A stretch of 64,000 bases of DNA, from contig NZ_JAJGQH010000019.1 of assembly GCF_020783655.1 (NCBI RefSeq), positions 42,049 to 106,048 of the forward strand, in the 5' to 3' direction. Below the pieces are notes generated by a model. The model worked only from the letters and a program-made list of their open reading frames with translations. It did not search any database and was not told where the DNA came from. How positions within the stretch are numbered: position 1 is the stretch's first letter; each line of letters starts with the position of its first letter. The position numbers and the translations under genes are program-made. This stretch comes from Xanthomonas melonis. GTDB taxonomy: Bacteria; Pseudomonadota; Gammaproteobacteria; Xanthomonadales; Xanthomonadaceae. Shown here piece after piece: positions 17,725 to 27,092 of this stretch.

Positions 17725-19353
17725 TCACCCCAACGAACGCGCGGTACTGATCACATTGATGCCATCGAAGCGCGCGGTGGGCGCACCATGCGACACCGCA
17801 GAGACCTGGCTCGGCTGACCCTTGCCGTCGAAGAACGAGCCGCCCAGGCGAAAGTCGCGCTCGTCGCACACCGCGCTGCAGGCGTTCCAGAACTCGGGCG
17901 TGCGGATCTGGTAGGCAGCGTCTTCCACCAGCCGGGTGATCCGGCCGTTCTCGATCTCGTAGAACAACTGCCCGCCGAACTGCGCGTTGTAGCGCTGCTG
18001 ATCGATCGAATACGAACCGCGGCCATGGATGTACAGACCGCGCTCCACGTTCTTGATTATGTCCGCAACCGCCAACGGCGTCTTGCCGGGCGCCAGCGAC
18101 ACATTGGGCATGCGCTGGAACTGCACGTTCGACCACGAATCGGCGTAGCTGCAACCGTCGGAGGCGGTCTTGCCCAACAGGTGTGCTTGGTCGCGCGTGC
18201 ATTGGTAGTCGACCAGGATGCCGTCCTTGACCAGGTCCCACTGTTTGGTCTTAACGCCTTCATCGTCGTAGCCCACCGCGCCCAGGCTGCCGGGCTGGGT
18301 CTTGTCGGCGACGAAGGTCACCGTCTCGCTGCCCCAGCGGAACTTCGCATCGCGCTTGCCCAGCGTGGCGAAGCTGGTGCCGGCGTAGTTGGCCTCGTAA
18401 CCGAGCACGCGATCGAGCTCGAGCGGATGGCCCACCGACTCGTGGATGGTCAGGAACAGGTTGCTCGGGTCGATCACCAGATCGTACTTGCCCGCCTTCA
18501 CCGATGGTGCGGTGAGCTTGGCGCGTGCCTGCCTGGCCGCGGCAATGGCGTCTTCGCGCGCATCGTAGCTGTGGCCGTAGCCGACCAGCCCGCCCGGCAG
18601 TTGATGCTTCTGGCTGGCATCGCCATCCAGGTATTCGTAGCCCATCCCCATCGGCGAAGACAATCCATCGCGGGTGCGGAACTTGCCGCTGGCCTTGTCT
18701 ACCGCGGTGACGGTGAAGGGCAGCCACAGCCGATGCACGTCCTGATCGATGTAGGAGCCATCGCTGCTGGCGAAATATTTCTGCTCGTTGATCGCAAACA
18801 TGCGCGATGCGACGAACGTGGCGCCGGCATTGAGCGCAGCGGCGTTGACGTCCATCAGTAGCGCCACCTTGTCCTGCAGGGGCACTTCCATTGCGTTCTT
18901 CCTGATCGGTGTCTTCCAGCTGATCTGCCCGGCTGGCGTCACCGGCGCCAATTGCACCGGTGTGCCGCCCAGGCGCGCATTTGCCTTCGCAATGGCAACC
19001 GCCTGCCGGGTGGCGCCTGCCACGCCATCGCTGGTCAGCGTATTGGTCGCGGCAAAGCCCCAGGCGCCATCGGCCAGCACGCGCACGCCCACGCCGCTGG
19101 ATTCGGCATTGACCACGTTCTCCACCTGCGCCTCGCGGGTGATCACGAACTGGCGCAGATAGCGCCCCACGCGCACATCGCAATAGCTGGCGCCAGCGGC
19201 CTTGGCCGTGGTCAGCGCGCTATCGGCCAGGCGGCGATTGCGCGCCGCGTCCACGGGCGCGAGCAACTGCTCGGCAGCGATCAGGCGGGTGTGCGGCAGC
19301 AGCAAGCCGGCAGCGCCGATGCCGGACAGGGTGAGGAAGGTGCGACGGTCCAC
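17725..19353 (-). CDS. TldD-type zinc peptidase with Tat signal, paralogue 2 (542 aa)
   Basis: Close paralogue of the 15471-17105 gene along its whole length: same zinc site (TIHESVGHPLELDR), same GYEANYAGTSFATL and GGQLFYEIENG segments and an identical C-terminal INVISTARSLG. The GTG start at 19353 follows CGGAGAATCC and opens VDRRTFLTLSGIGAAG, again a twin-arginine signal. Divergence is highest in the signal and around residues 140-180. A tandem duplication followed by specialisation for different peptides is the simplest reading. Both paralogues may share the single TldE encoded downstream. Confidence 0.85.
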   Translation of the reverse strand: MDRRTFLTLSGIGAAGLLLPHTRLIAAEQLLAPVDAARNRRLADSALTTAKAAGASYCDVRVGRYLRQFVITREAQVENVVNAESSGVGVRVLADGAWGFAATNTLTSDGVAGATRQAVAIAKANARLGGTPVQLAPVTPAGQISWKTPIRKNAMEVPLQDKVALLMDVNAAALNAGATFVASRMFAINEQKYFASSDGSYIDQDVHRLWLPFTVTAVDKASGKFRTRDGLSSPMGMGYEYLDGDASQKHQLPGGLVGYGHSYDAREDAIAAARQARAKLTAPSVKAGKYDLVIDPSNLFLTIHESVGHPLELDRVLGYEANYAGTSFATLGKRDAKFRWGSETVTFVADKTQPGSLGAVGYDDEGVKTKQWDLVKDGILVDYQCTRDQAHLLGKTASDGCSYADSWSNVQFQRMPNVSLAPGKTPLAVADIIKNVERGLYIHGRGSYSIDQQRYNAQFGGQLFYEIENGRITRLVEDAAYQIRTPEFWNACSAVCDERDFRLGGSFFDGKGQPSQVSAVSHGAPTARFDGINVISTARSLG

Positions 19354-19407
19354 GTGCGGATTCTCCGATCGATGCGCGCAGCGCAAGAGGTGCACGCCAG
19401 CGCCCGA

Positions 19408-19435
19408 GCCTTACCGCACATGTGGCTTTGGTCAA
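19408..19435 (-). promoter_or_regulatory. Possible promoter of the tldD block
   Basis: On the minus strand TTGACC (19435-19430) and TAAGGC (19413-19408) are separated by 16 bases, about 55 bases upstream of the GTG at 19353. The -35 is good and the -10 weak. Confidence 0.3.
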
Positions 19436-19614
19436 GTGCCGTCGTTTGCCGTTCCGAGGAATAGGCAGCAATACAACACGAAATCAGCACCGCAATAAGC
19501 GAACGCGAGCAGCGTCCAGCAATGAGGTTCGAACTATCTTACCTACTGCAGCGCCATGGTGGCTTTGGCATACGTTCCGTTGCGGCCGGCAGCACGGGCG
19601 ACCTCATCGTGCAG

Positions 19615-20187
19615 TCACAACGCCTGGTTGGAAATCTCGACCAGATCCTGTGTCTTGAAATGCGCATAACCTGGCTGAAAAAGTACCAGTTGCGGCCAGG
19701 TGAACCCTGTCTTCCTGCTGACGAAAATCGGGGGCCTGCCCTTGGGACTGTACTCAATCACGAACCCGGCCAACTCCAGTCCGAGTGCCGGCATGACGAC
19801 ACTGTTGTGATACCAGAAGACCGTGCCTGCCGCTTCCCCAAGCGTGGAGTAGACCTGTTTTGGGTCGTCCTTGAACACGGAGACATCCTGAAACCTGATA
19901 TCGATCAACGCAGACTGCCCGATCGAGAGATGGACGAGTTTTCCATCCTGAAACGAGCAAAGCGGTGCGTCGCGGTTTCGAAATTCGTTGATTGCCAGCT
20001 TGCCATCCGGCAATACTTCCTCGGTTGCCTCATCAAGCGGCCCCATGACGTCTTCGAACGCGCCCACCTGGGTCCGCGTCATGCCAAATTCCAGCGGCCC
20101 CAGGCCCTTGTTCGGATATACGTTCCAGATCGCTTCCACGTCACTTTCCTGAAATGTCGGCAGCGTCAGTGGAGCGCACGTTAGCAT
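19615..20187 (-). CDS. Hypothetical protein (190 aa)
   Basis: I do not recognise a named family. The sequence looks like a folded cytoplasmic protein: WNVYPNKGLGPLEFGMTRTQV at the start, a central beta-rich part and a C-terminal QLVLFQPGYAHFK. The 'G-PLEFGMTRTQV' pattern recalls small immunity- or inhibitor-type proteins, but this is only an impression. The ATG at 20187 was chosen because upstream residues are low-complexity and overlap the neighbouring gene's region. No membrane segment or signal is present. Confidence 0.55.
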   Translation of the reverse strand: MLTCAPLTLPTFQESDVEAIWNVYPNKGLGPLEFGMTRTQVGAFEDVMGPLDEATEEVLPDGKLAINEFRNRDAPLCSFQDGKLVHLSIGQSALIDIRFQDVSVFKDDPKQVYSTLGEAAGTVFWYHNSVVMPALGLELAGFVIEYSPKGRPPIFVSRKTGFTWPQLVLFQPGYAHFKTQDLVEISNQAL

Positions 20188-20251
20188 GCCCGCTTCGGGT
20201 AGTAGCGGGCCATCTGCCCTGGAGTTGGTGGGAGGGCAGGTCGGCGCAGTC

Positions 20252-20641
20252 TCACTGCGTCGCGATGCGCCGGAGCTTGCGGTCCAGCAAGCAGCCGAGC
20301 GCACCGCCCACCCCGATCGGTAGCAAGGCATAGATCGGAATGAAGATCAGCGCCACCGCCGACTGCGCGTCTGCGCGCAGATCCAGGGTGGAGTGCGCCC
20401 AGGCCAGCGCGCCGTACCCGAGGCCGCAGGGAATCAGCAAGGCGACCGGCCGCCGATACGCGAAGCTGATGGCCACCAATGCGCCCCACGCGATGGCGTT
20501 GAATGCCGCGAAGAACAACCAGCCGCCGAGCGATACATCGGTGTATTGCGCGAGCCAGTCCAGCCCACGCGGCAGGCGCGCTGCATAAGGCAGTACCACC
20601 CCCACCAGAACCAGCAGCAGTCGGGCGGTGCGCATGTTCAT
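20252..20641 (-). CDS. Small integral membrane protein (129 aa)
   Basis: Unrecognised family. Four hydrophobic segments are visible (ARLLLVLVGVVLPYAA, GGWLFFAAFNAIAWGALVAI, PVALLIPCGLGYGALAWA, VALIFIPIYALLPIGVGGAL) and a basic tail LLDRKLRRIATQ that should lie in the cytoplasm. It sits 64 bases upstream of the 190-aa hypothetical gene on the same strand and may be transcribed with it. Confidence 0.6.
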   Translation of the reverse strand: MNMRTARLLLVLVGVVLPYAARLPRGLDWLAQYTDVSLGGWLFFAAFNAIAWGALVAISFAYRRPVALLIPCGLGYGALAWAHSTLDLRADAQSAVALIFIPIYALLPIGVGGALGCLLDRKLRRIATQ

Positions 20642-20775
20642 CGCTTCAGCTCGGTTGACATCACCGCGATAGTGCGGACCGCCGCAATGCTTGTCGATGT
20701 CGTTGCGGCCGTCAACGCCCCTGGCTGCGCGGCGGCATTGCTCGAAGCGGAGTTCGATCGTGGTCGTGCCGACCG

Positions 20776-21030
20776 CTACTTCCTGAAGTCGGTAGGACGT
20801 TCCAGCTGGTAGATCGCCTCACTCAGGTCATCCAGTTTGCTGGCAACGATGGCCTGCGCATCGTAGACGCCTCTATTGTAGAAATAGGCTCCCACCTCTT
20901 CGGTGAAGAAGTCCAGTAGGAACTCCGCGTCGAAGCGGCCGATCTGCTGCTTGGGTTCCTCGGTGAAATATAGCTGGATCTTGCGCGTGATCGCCGCCCG
21001 CTCGCCTTCGCTGAATTCAATGTCTGCCAT
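20776..21030 (-). CDS. DUF2164 family protein (84 aa)
   Basis: Complete small acidic protein matching the DUF2164 pattern: an N-terminal FSEGERAAITRKIQLYFTEE, then FDAEFLLDFFTEEVGAYFYNRGVYDA and a final helix. The function of the family is unknown. No export signal is present. It is followed by about 130 bases without a gene and preceded by a probable gene remnant. Confidence 0.8.
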   Translation of the reverse strand: MADIEFSEGERAAITRKIQLYFTEEPKQQIGRFDAEFLLDFFTEEVGAYFYNRGVYDAQAIVASKLDDLSEAIYQLERPTDFRK

Positions 21031-21036
21031 GGAGCT

Positions 21037-21321
21037 CTAGCAAGCAGTCGATAATTTTGGCTGGAGCCCGGGGCTGGACTCCACGTCGGTTACTTCGATG
21101 TGGGTGCAGTCAAAGCTCCCGCCCAAGCCATAGCAGGGCTCCAGTTCCACCCGCATGGGTAACTGCTCAGATATCGTCAGGCCATCCAGAACGTTCTTCG
21201 TAAAGACTCCATTCGAATATGATGCTGACAACGGTCGATTTCACCACCACGACCGCAGCACCCACGCGAAGGCGGGTGCCCCCGATCTGCTCAACATGGG
21301 CGATGAAAGGACCTGGGTATG
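21037..21321 (-). pseudogene. Probable remnant of a small protein gene (frameshifted)
   Basis: On the minus strand, 21231-21037 reads as a protein-like C-terminus (VFTKNVLDGLTISEQLPM..., ending SSPGLQPKLSTAC) but has only a TTG start and a stop four codons upstream. In another frame, the stretch just upstream reads HVEQIGGTRLRVGAAVVVVK. Joined by a frameshift near 21235, the two would give one plausible protein of about 90 residues. No family recognised. Confidence 0.3.
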
Positions 21322-22383
21322 TCAGCCCTGCGCCTTGTCAAACTCCAGGTGATACCGCGTCGCCTCGGCCACTTCGTTCTTCGAGCCCAGGAACACCGGC
21401 ACGCGCTGGTGCAGTTGCGTGGGCAGGATGTCCAGGATGCGTTCGCGCCCCGTGGTGGCGGCGCCGCCGGCCTGTTCCACCAGCATGCCCATCGGGTTGG
21501 CTTCGTACATCAGACGCAGCTTGCCCGGCTTGGCGGCGTCCTTCTTGTCCCAGGGATAGATGAAGATGCCGCCGCGGGTGAGGATGCGGTGCACATCGGC
21601 CACCATGCTGGCGATCCAGCGCATATTGAAGTTCTTGCCGCGCGGTCCTTCGTTGCCGGCCAGCAGGTCGCCGACATAGGCCTGCATCGCCGGCTCCCAG
21701 TGGCGCTGGTTGGACATGTTGATGGCGAATTCGGCGGTGTCCTCGGGCACGCGCATGTCGCGCTGGGTCAGCAGGAAACTGCCTTCTTCGCGCTCCAGGG
21801 TGAAGGCATGGGTGCCGTGGCCGAGCGTGAGCACCAGCATGGTGCTGGGGCCGTAGATGCAGTAGCCGGCGGCGACCTGCTGGGTGCCTGGTTGCAGGAA
21901 GTGCTCGTCGCCGGGCTTTTCGGTGCCCTTGGGGGCGCGCAGCACCGAGAAGATGGTGCCGACCGAGACGTTGACGTCGATATTGGAGCTGCCGTCCAGC
22001 GGGTCGAACAGCAGCAGGAAGTCGCCGCTGGGATATTGGTCGGGTACCGGCTGGCTGTGGTCCATCTCTTCGGAGGCGCACGCGGCCAGGTGGCCGCCCC
22101 AGGCGTTGGCTTCGAGCAGGATGTCGTTGCTCAGCACGTCGAGCTTCTTCTGCGCCTCGCCCTGCACGTTGCCGGTGCCGGCATCGCCGAGCACGCCGCC
22201 CAGAGCGCCCTTGCTCACTGCGATGGAGATGCGCTTGCAGGCGCGCGAGACGATGGTGATCAGCTGGCGCAGTTCCGCATCGATACGGCCGGCATGTTGT
22301 TCTTCGATCAGGAAGCGGGTCAGCGAGGGACGCGACATGGAGCGGGCAGCCTGTTGTAGGAAGTGGTCCGCCATTGTCGCCAT
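21322..22383 (-). CDS. fbp: Fructose-1,6-bisphosphatase class I (353 aa)
   Basis: Hydrolyses fructose 1,6-bisphosphate to fructose 6-phosphate in gluconeogenesis. The class I metal/phosphate signature [14 protein letters not shown] is present, along with SEEMD near residue 105 and the C-terminal GGIFIYPWD and [11 protein letters not shown] motifs, so the enzyme is complete. The start is ATG 22383; an internal MADHF (22374) or [10 protein letters not shown] start is also possible because family members often begin at the latter. It is cytoplasmic and stands alone. Confidence 0.93.
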   Translation of the reverse strand: MATMADHFLQQAARSMSRPSLTRFLIEEQHAGRIDAELRQLITIVSRACKRISIAVSKGALGGVLGDAGTGNVQGEAQKKLDVLSNDILLEANAWGGHLAACASEEMDHSQPVPDQYPSGDFLLLFDPLDGSSNIDVNVSVGTIFSVLRAPKGTEKPGDEHFLQPGTQQVAAGYCIYGPSTMLVLTLGHGTHAFTLEREEGSFLLTQRDMRVPEDTAEFAINMSNQRHWEPAMQAYVGDLLAGNEGPRGKNFNMRWIASMVADVHRILTRGGIFIYPWDKKDAAKPGKLRLMYEANPMGMLVEQAGGAATTGRERILDILPTQLHQRVPVFLGSKNEVAEATRYHLEFDKAQG

Positions 22384-22482
22384 TGCGCCGTTAGATTTCG
22401 ATCACTTGATGCGCGTTTTGTATCGTGGCTGATCGAATCTGTGCGAATGGGGGTGGGGTGTTGTGTACTCCCCTCCAGCCCG

Positions 22483-22540
22483 AGGGCCCCCATCCGCCCT
22501 GCGGGCACCTTCCCCCGCAGGCGGGGGAAGGGAAGCGGCG
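22483..22540. repeat. Intergenic palindromic repeat, copy 1
   Basis: Carries CATCCGCCCTGCGGGCACCTT followed by an imperfect CCCCCGCAGGCGGGGG hairpin. It is related to copies at about 46111-46160 and 59819-59867 and lies in the roughly 300-base gap between fbp and the aminotransferase, where no gene is seen. Confidence 0.65.
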
Positions 22541-22684
22541 GGGGAAGGCTGGCGGGTGGGGGGAAGGGAGCGGGTCGCGACCGATCCGCCAGTCGCTCGG
22601 CGGCGCAGGCAAAAAGAAACCGGGAGGCTTGCGCGCTCCCGGTCTGCAGTACGTCGATGCGGCTGCACGCAACAACGGGCTCGC

Positions 22685-23887
22685 TTACATCCGGCTGACG
22701 GTCGCCACGGCCTGGGCCACATAGTCCAGGTTGCGCTGGCTCAGCGCGGCCACGCAGATGCGGCCGGTGCCGACGGCATAGATCGCGAACTCGTCGCGCA
22801 GGCGGTCCACCTGGGTCCGGGTCAGGCCCGAGTACGAGAACATGCCGGCCTGGCGCTGGATGAAGTCGAACTCCGGCGCACCCAGCGTGGCGAGTTTTTC
22901 CACCAGCCCTGCGCGCAGGGAATGGATGCGCTCGCGCATTTCGGTCAGTTCCTGTTCCCACACATCGCGTAGCTCCGGGCTGGTCAGCACGCCGGCCACC
23001 AGCGCAGCGCCATGCGTGGACGGGCTGGAGTAGATGGTGCGGATGATGCGCTTGACCTGCGACTGCACCGCCTTGGCTTCGGCCGCGGTGGCCGAGACCA
23101 CCGACAGCGCGCCCACGCGCTCGCCATACAGCGAGAACGACTTGGAGTAGGAACTGGCGACCACGTAGCTATCGATGCCTTCGGCAGCCAGCAGGCGTAC
23201 CGCATAGGCATCGGCTTCGATGCCCTGGTCGAAGCCCTGGTAGGCGATGTCGACGAACGGGAACAGGTTGCGCTCTTTCAACAGGCCGGCGACCTGCTTC
23301 CACTGCTCCTTGCTGAGGTCCGCGCCGGTGGGGTTGTGGCAGCAGGCGTGCAGCAGCACCACCGTGCCCGGCTCCAGCCTGGCCAGGTCGGCGAGCATGC
23401 CGTCGAAATTCAGGCCGTGGGTCGCCGCATCGAAGTAGGTGTAATCCACCACCTCGAAGCCGGCCGCGCCGAACACCGCGCGATGGTTTTCCCAACTGGG
23501 GTTGCTGATGGCGATGGTGGCGGTGGGCAACAGCTTCTTGAGCAGATCCGCACCCACGCGCAACGCGCCACTGCCGCCGACGGTCTGCGAGGTGGCCACG
23601 CGACCGGCCGCCAGCAGCGCCGACTCGGCGCCGAACAGCAGCTCCTGGGTGGTCTTGTCGTAGGCGGCCAGGCCGTCGATGGGCAGGTAGCCGCGCGGCT
23701 TGGCGTCCTGCGCGAGCTGCTGCTCGATCCTGTGCACGGCGCGCAGCAGCGGGATGCGGCCGTTCTCGTCGTAATAGATGCCCACGCCCAGGTTGACCTT
23801 GTTGGGGCGGCTGTCGGCGTTGTAAGCCTCGGTCAAGCCCAGGATGGGGTCGCCTGGAACCTGTTCCACGTTTGCAAAGAAGGACAC
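22685..23887 (-). CDS. Aromatic amino acid / aspartate aminotransferase (400 aa)
   Basis: Class I PLP aminotransferase of the TyrB/AspC type. Visible marks are HACCHNPTGADLS, FVDIAYQGFDQG, the PLP-lysine segment SSYSKSFSLYGERVG and the GRICVAAL C-terminal substrate arginine. It transfers amino groups between aromatic amino acids or aspartate and 2-oxoglutarate. The product most likely begins at GTG 23887 (reading MSFFANVEQVPGDPILGL), the length usual for the family; the open frame upstream is low-complexity. Divergent from the TonB receptor at 24044. Confidence 0.88.
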   Translation of the reverse strand: MSFFANVEQVPGDPILGLTEAYNADSRPNKVNLGVGIYYDENGRIPLLRAVHRIEQQLAQDAKPRGYLPIDGLAAYDKTTQELLFGAESALLAAGRVATSQTVGGSGALRVGADLLKKLLPTATIAISNPSWENHRAVFGAAGFEVVDYTYFDAATHGLNFDGMLADLARLEPGTVVLLHACCHNPTGADLSKEQWKQVAGLLKERNLFPFVDIAYQGFDQGIEADAYAVRLLAAEGIDSYVVASSYSKSFSLYGERVGALSVVSATAAEAKAVQSQVKRIIRTIYSSPSTHGAALVAGVLTSPELRDVWEQELTEMRERIHSLRAGLVEKLATLGAPEFDFIQRQAGMFSYSGLTRTQVDRLRDEFAIYAVGTGRICVAALSQRNLDYVAQAVATVSRM

Positions 23888-24043
23888 GGCATGACTCGCT
23901 GAAGGACGAAAGAGTGGGGTGCTTCCGGATCGTTGCCCGCTGCGGGGCCAAACCAGCGCATCGTAGCAGGGCGCGGCGGGCGTGGCATGCTTCGTTCCGT
24001 ACGCAACGATGCGGCAAAGGGACGGATAAGGGACACTACCTGC

Positions 24044-26170
24044 ATGCCCAGACCCTCCCTGTTGGCCGCTGTCTGCGGCCTGTGCATGGCAAGTGTCGCC
24101 GCGCCTGCCTTGGCTGCCGATCCGGCCCCGCCCCCGCAGCGGCTGGCCGCCGTCCAGGTGGATGCCGCCCGCGTGCGCGGGGTGGACGATTTCGACCTGC
24201 CGGCGTCCTTTACCGTGGTGGCGGCCGACGACGACAACCGCCGCGGCGCGCAGGTGTCCGAGCTGCTGGACGGCATCCCCGGGCTGGTGGCGCGCGATCG
24301 CCAGAACTATGCGCAGGACACCCAGCTGTCGATCCGCGGCTTCGGCGCGCGCTCCACCTTCGGCGTGCGTGGGGTGCGGTTGTTGGTGGACGGCATCCCC
24401 GCCAGCATGCCGGACGGCCAGGGCCAGTTGTCGCATTTCAATGTGCTGGGTGCGCAGCGGGTGGAAGTGCTGCGTGGGCCGTTCTCGGCGCTGTACGGCA
24501 ATTCCTCCGGCGGTGTGCTGCAGCTCTGGAGTGCCGATGGCGCTGCAGGCGACCCGTGGCGGTTGCGCGCCACCTACGGCAGCAATGCCACCGTCAACGT
24601 GGGCGCGCAGTTGCTCGGCCAGCAGGGCGCGGTGCATTACAACCTGGCCGCCAATCATTTCGAGACCGACGGCTTCCGCGACCACAGCCGCGCAAAGCGC
24701 GATTCGGTCAACGTCAAGCTGGGCTTCGACCTGGCGCCCGGCAGCCGGCTGGACCTGGTGCTCAACCATCTCGACGCGCCCGACGCGCAGGACCCGCTCG
24801 GCCTGACCCGCGCGCAGTTCAATGCCGATCCACGCCAGGCCACGGCGGTGGCCAGCCAGTTCAATACGCGCAAGTCGGTGCGCCAGTCGCAGGCCGGCGC
24901 CATCTTCACCCAGCAGTTCGACAGTCAGACGCTGCGGCTGATGGCCTACGGTGGCACCCGCAGCGTGGAGCAGTTCCTGGCGGTGCCGGTGGCCGTGCAG
25001 CGCAATCCGCTGCATGCCGGCGGGGTGATCGATCTGGACAGCAACTACGAAGGCGCCGACGCGCGCTGGGCCTGGCAGGGCGAGGCCCTGGGCCGGCCGC
25101 TGCAGTTCACCGTGGGTGCGAACGTCGATCGCCAGCGCCAGCACCGCACCGGCTACGAGAACTTCGTGGGCGACACGCTGGGCGTGAGAGGCGCGCTACG
25201 CCGCAACCAGCGCGACCGGGTGCAGAACGTGGACCAGTTCGCCCAGGCCTGGTGGCAGTGGAGCGCGCGCTGGTCGGCCTTGCTGGGTGTGCGCCATAGC
25301 GAAGTGCGCTTCGCGTCGGACGACCATTACATCGTGGGCCGCAATCCCGACGACAGCGGCCGGCGCGCGTATTCGGCCACCACGCCGGTGGCCGGCATCG
25401 TGTTCCGCGCCACCGACGATCTACGCTTTTACGCCTCGGCCGGGCGTGGTTTCGAAACCCCCACCTTCAACGAGTTGGGGTATCGCAACGACGGCGCGGC
25501 CGGGCTGGCGCTGGACCTGGGCGCGGCCACCAGCCGTAACTACGAGATCGGCAGCAAGTGGCGCGCGCAAAGCGGCGCGGCGCTGCAGCTGGCACTGTTC
25601 CGCGCCGACACCGACGACGAACTGGCGGTGGCCAGCAATACCAACGGGCGTAGCACCTTCCGCAACATCGGCGCCACCCGCCGCCAGGGTGCGGAGCTGA
25701 GCTGGCAGCAGCCCATCGGGCAGGGCCAGCAGCTGCAGCTGGCCTATACCTTCGTCGATGCCACGGTGCGCGATGGCTATCTGACCTGCGCCAGCAGCGG
25801 CTGCGCCGTGCCTGCCGCGCCGGTGGCCAGTGGCGCGCGTCTGCCCGGCGTGCCGCGGCAGCAGCTGTTCGCACGCTGGCAGTGGCAGCCGGCGCAGTGG
25901 CAGTTCGCCGCCGAATCGGTGGCCTCGGCCGCCACCGTGGTCAACGATCTGGCCACCGAACGCGCACCCGGCTATGCGCTGGTGAACCTGGAAGCCTCCA
26001 GGCGCTGGACCACCGCGCACGGGGCGCTGCGCACGTTTGCGCGTATCGACAACGCGTTGGACCGGCAATACGTGGGCTCGGTGATCGTCAACGACGGCAA
26101 CGGGCGCTATGACGAGCCGGGCCCGGAGCGCACCTATACGGTCGGCCTGCAATGGGATTTTGGCGGCTGA
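24044..26170 (+). CDS. TonB-dependent outer-membrane receptor, siderophore-type (708 aa)
   Basis: A signal peptide (MPRPSLLAAVCGLCMASVAAPALA) is followed by a plug domain (LLDGIPGLVARDRQNYAQ, SIRGFGARSTFGVRGVRLLVDG, RVEVLRGPFSALYGNSSGGV) and a beta-barrel with the usual C-terminal aromatic strand (TYTVGLQWDF). The plug wording and length fit receptors for ferric siderophores or similar small ligands rather than the longer carbohydrate receptors found later in this window. The ligand is not determinable. The ATG at 24044 was chosen for the signal peptide. Confidence 0.85.
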   Translation: MPRPSLLAAVCGLCMASVAAPALAADPAPPPQRLAAVQVDAARVRGVDDFDLPASFTVVAADDDNRRGAQVSELLDGIPGLVARDRQNYAQDTQLSIRGFGARSTFGVRGVRLLVDGIPASMPDGQGQLSHFNVLGAQRVEVLRGPFSALYGNSSGGVLQLWSADGAAGDPWRLRATYGSNATVNVGAQLLGQQGAVHYNLAANHFETDGFRDHSRAKRDSVNVKLGFDLAPGSRLDLVLNHLDAPDAQDPLGLTRAQFNADPRQATAVASQFNTRKSVRQSQAGAIFTQQFDSQTLRLMAYGGTRSVEQFLAVPVAVQRNPLHAGGVIDLDSNYEGADARWAWQGEALGRPLQFTVGANVDRQRQHRTGYENFVGDTLGVRGALRRNQRDRVQNVDQFAQAWWQWSARWSALLGVRHSEVRFASDDHYIVGRNPDDSGRRAYSATTPVAGIVFRATDDLRFYASAGRGFETPTFNELGYRNDGAAGLALDLGAATSRNYEIGSKWRAQSGAALQLALFRADTDDELAVASNTNGRSTFRNIGATRRQGAELSWQQPIGQGQQLQLAYTFVDATVRDGYLTCASSGCAVPAAPVASGARLPGVPRQQLFARWQWQPAQWQFAAESVASAATVVNDLATERAPGYALVNLEASRRWTTAHGALRTFARIDNALDRQYVGSVIVNDGNGRYDEPGPERTYTVGLQWDFGG

Positions 26171-26324
26171 GCAGGCCGCAGGCGGCGCGCGACCAACAAC
26201 GCGCCCGCCATCCCCAAGGAGCACACCCGGGCGCGACGAAGCCGTCCCGACAACATGCCCCGCCACGCGGCCGCCACGGCAGCGCGCAGGTGCATCTCCA
26301 ATAAAAAAAACGGCAGATCACGCC

Positions 26325-26600
26325 ATGCTCGTCATCGATCGCGCCCCCGCAGGCTGGCTTCTCCTGCGCGAGGGCAACCGCGACTGGCCGGACATCCACT
26401 GCGCGATGTCGGTCACCGGCTTCTTGCTCCTGTTGCCTTTGAACGCGACCAAGCTCATCGATGTGTTGGCAGAGGCGCATGACGCGCCGCAGGATCTAAG
26501 ACGGCAGCTTGAAATCGCGTCGCGCCATGCGAAGAAGGCTGTCGTCTCTCCGCATGTGCGTGATAGCGTTGCTCACTCATTCACTGCATGGAGCACGAAG
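26325..26600 (+). other. Possible small protein gene reading in frame into the next gene
   Basis: From an ATG at 26325 the frame reads MLVIDRAPAGWLLLREG, with DIHCAMSVTGFLLLLPLNATK and an AWSTK end: plausible as a cytoplasmic protein of about 90 residues. There is no stop before the signal peptide of the gene at 26601, so the two are either one 255-aa protein, a fusion caused by loss of a stop, or the stretch is non-coding. No clear ribosome site precedes 26325. No gene was seen in 26171-26324. Confidence 0.3.
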
Positions 26601-27092
26601 ATGGCAGCCTGGAAGCAAACGTCGATTGTGTCGGCAATGGTGGCCGGCCTGCTGGTCTGCAACGCAGCATGGGCCGATCACGTGGATCTGCGCAGCGTGC
26701 GCGACTACCCCGCGGGCGCGCCGGCCATTGCGCAGATCCACGGCTGGCTGCTGCAGCAATCCAGGGCCAGCGATCAGCCCAGGCAGGTGCCGCCACCGGC
26801 CACGCCTGCCGGCCTGGGCGCCGTGCGCGTCAGCAGAGTGTCCTTCGACAATCCGCTGGGTACGCGCACGGACGCGGCGTCCGACGCCGTCCCGTTGCCG
26901 GCGCGCGGCCGCCCGCGCGATGAGATCGCCATCGATGCCTGCAACGCCGGCCAGCGCTACCGCTGGGTGTACACCTGGCAGCACGCCAAACGTCCCGCCT
27001 GGCACCTACGCGCCTACCGCCAGCAGACCGTGGCCGACTGCAAGACCTTCCCGGAGCTGCCGATTGCGTTCGGGACAGACGCAGACTCCTGA
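26601..27092 (+). CDS. Exported hypothetical protein (163 aa)
   Basis: Not a family I recognise. The ATG at 26601 starts a clear Sec signal peptide (MAAWKQTSIVSAMVAGLLVC, cut after NAAWA). The mature protein is about 138 residues, basic in its C-terminal half (RYRWVYTWQHAKRPAWHLRAYRQ, quoted in part), with two cysteines (DACNAG and ADCKTF) that may pair. A GAAG lies just before the start. The upstream in-frame region at 26325-26600 leaves some doubt about the true N-terminus. Confidence 0.55.
   Translation: MAAWKQTSIVSAMVAGLLVCNAAWADHVDLRSVRDYPAGAPAIAQIHGWLLQQSRASDQPRQVPPPATPAGLGAVRVSRVSFDNPLGTRTDAASDAVPLPARGRPRDEIAIDACNAGQRYRWVYTWQHAKRPAWHLRAYRQQTVADCKTFPELPIAFGTDADS

Noticed and set aside
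19522..20184. Plus-strand frame opposite the 190-aa hypothetical gene
   Set aside because: The minus-strand product has a more protein-like composition and a better start; the plus-strand frame follows its complement.
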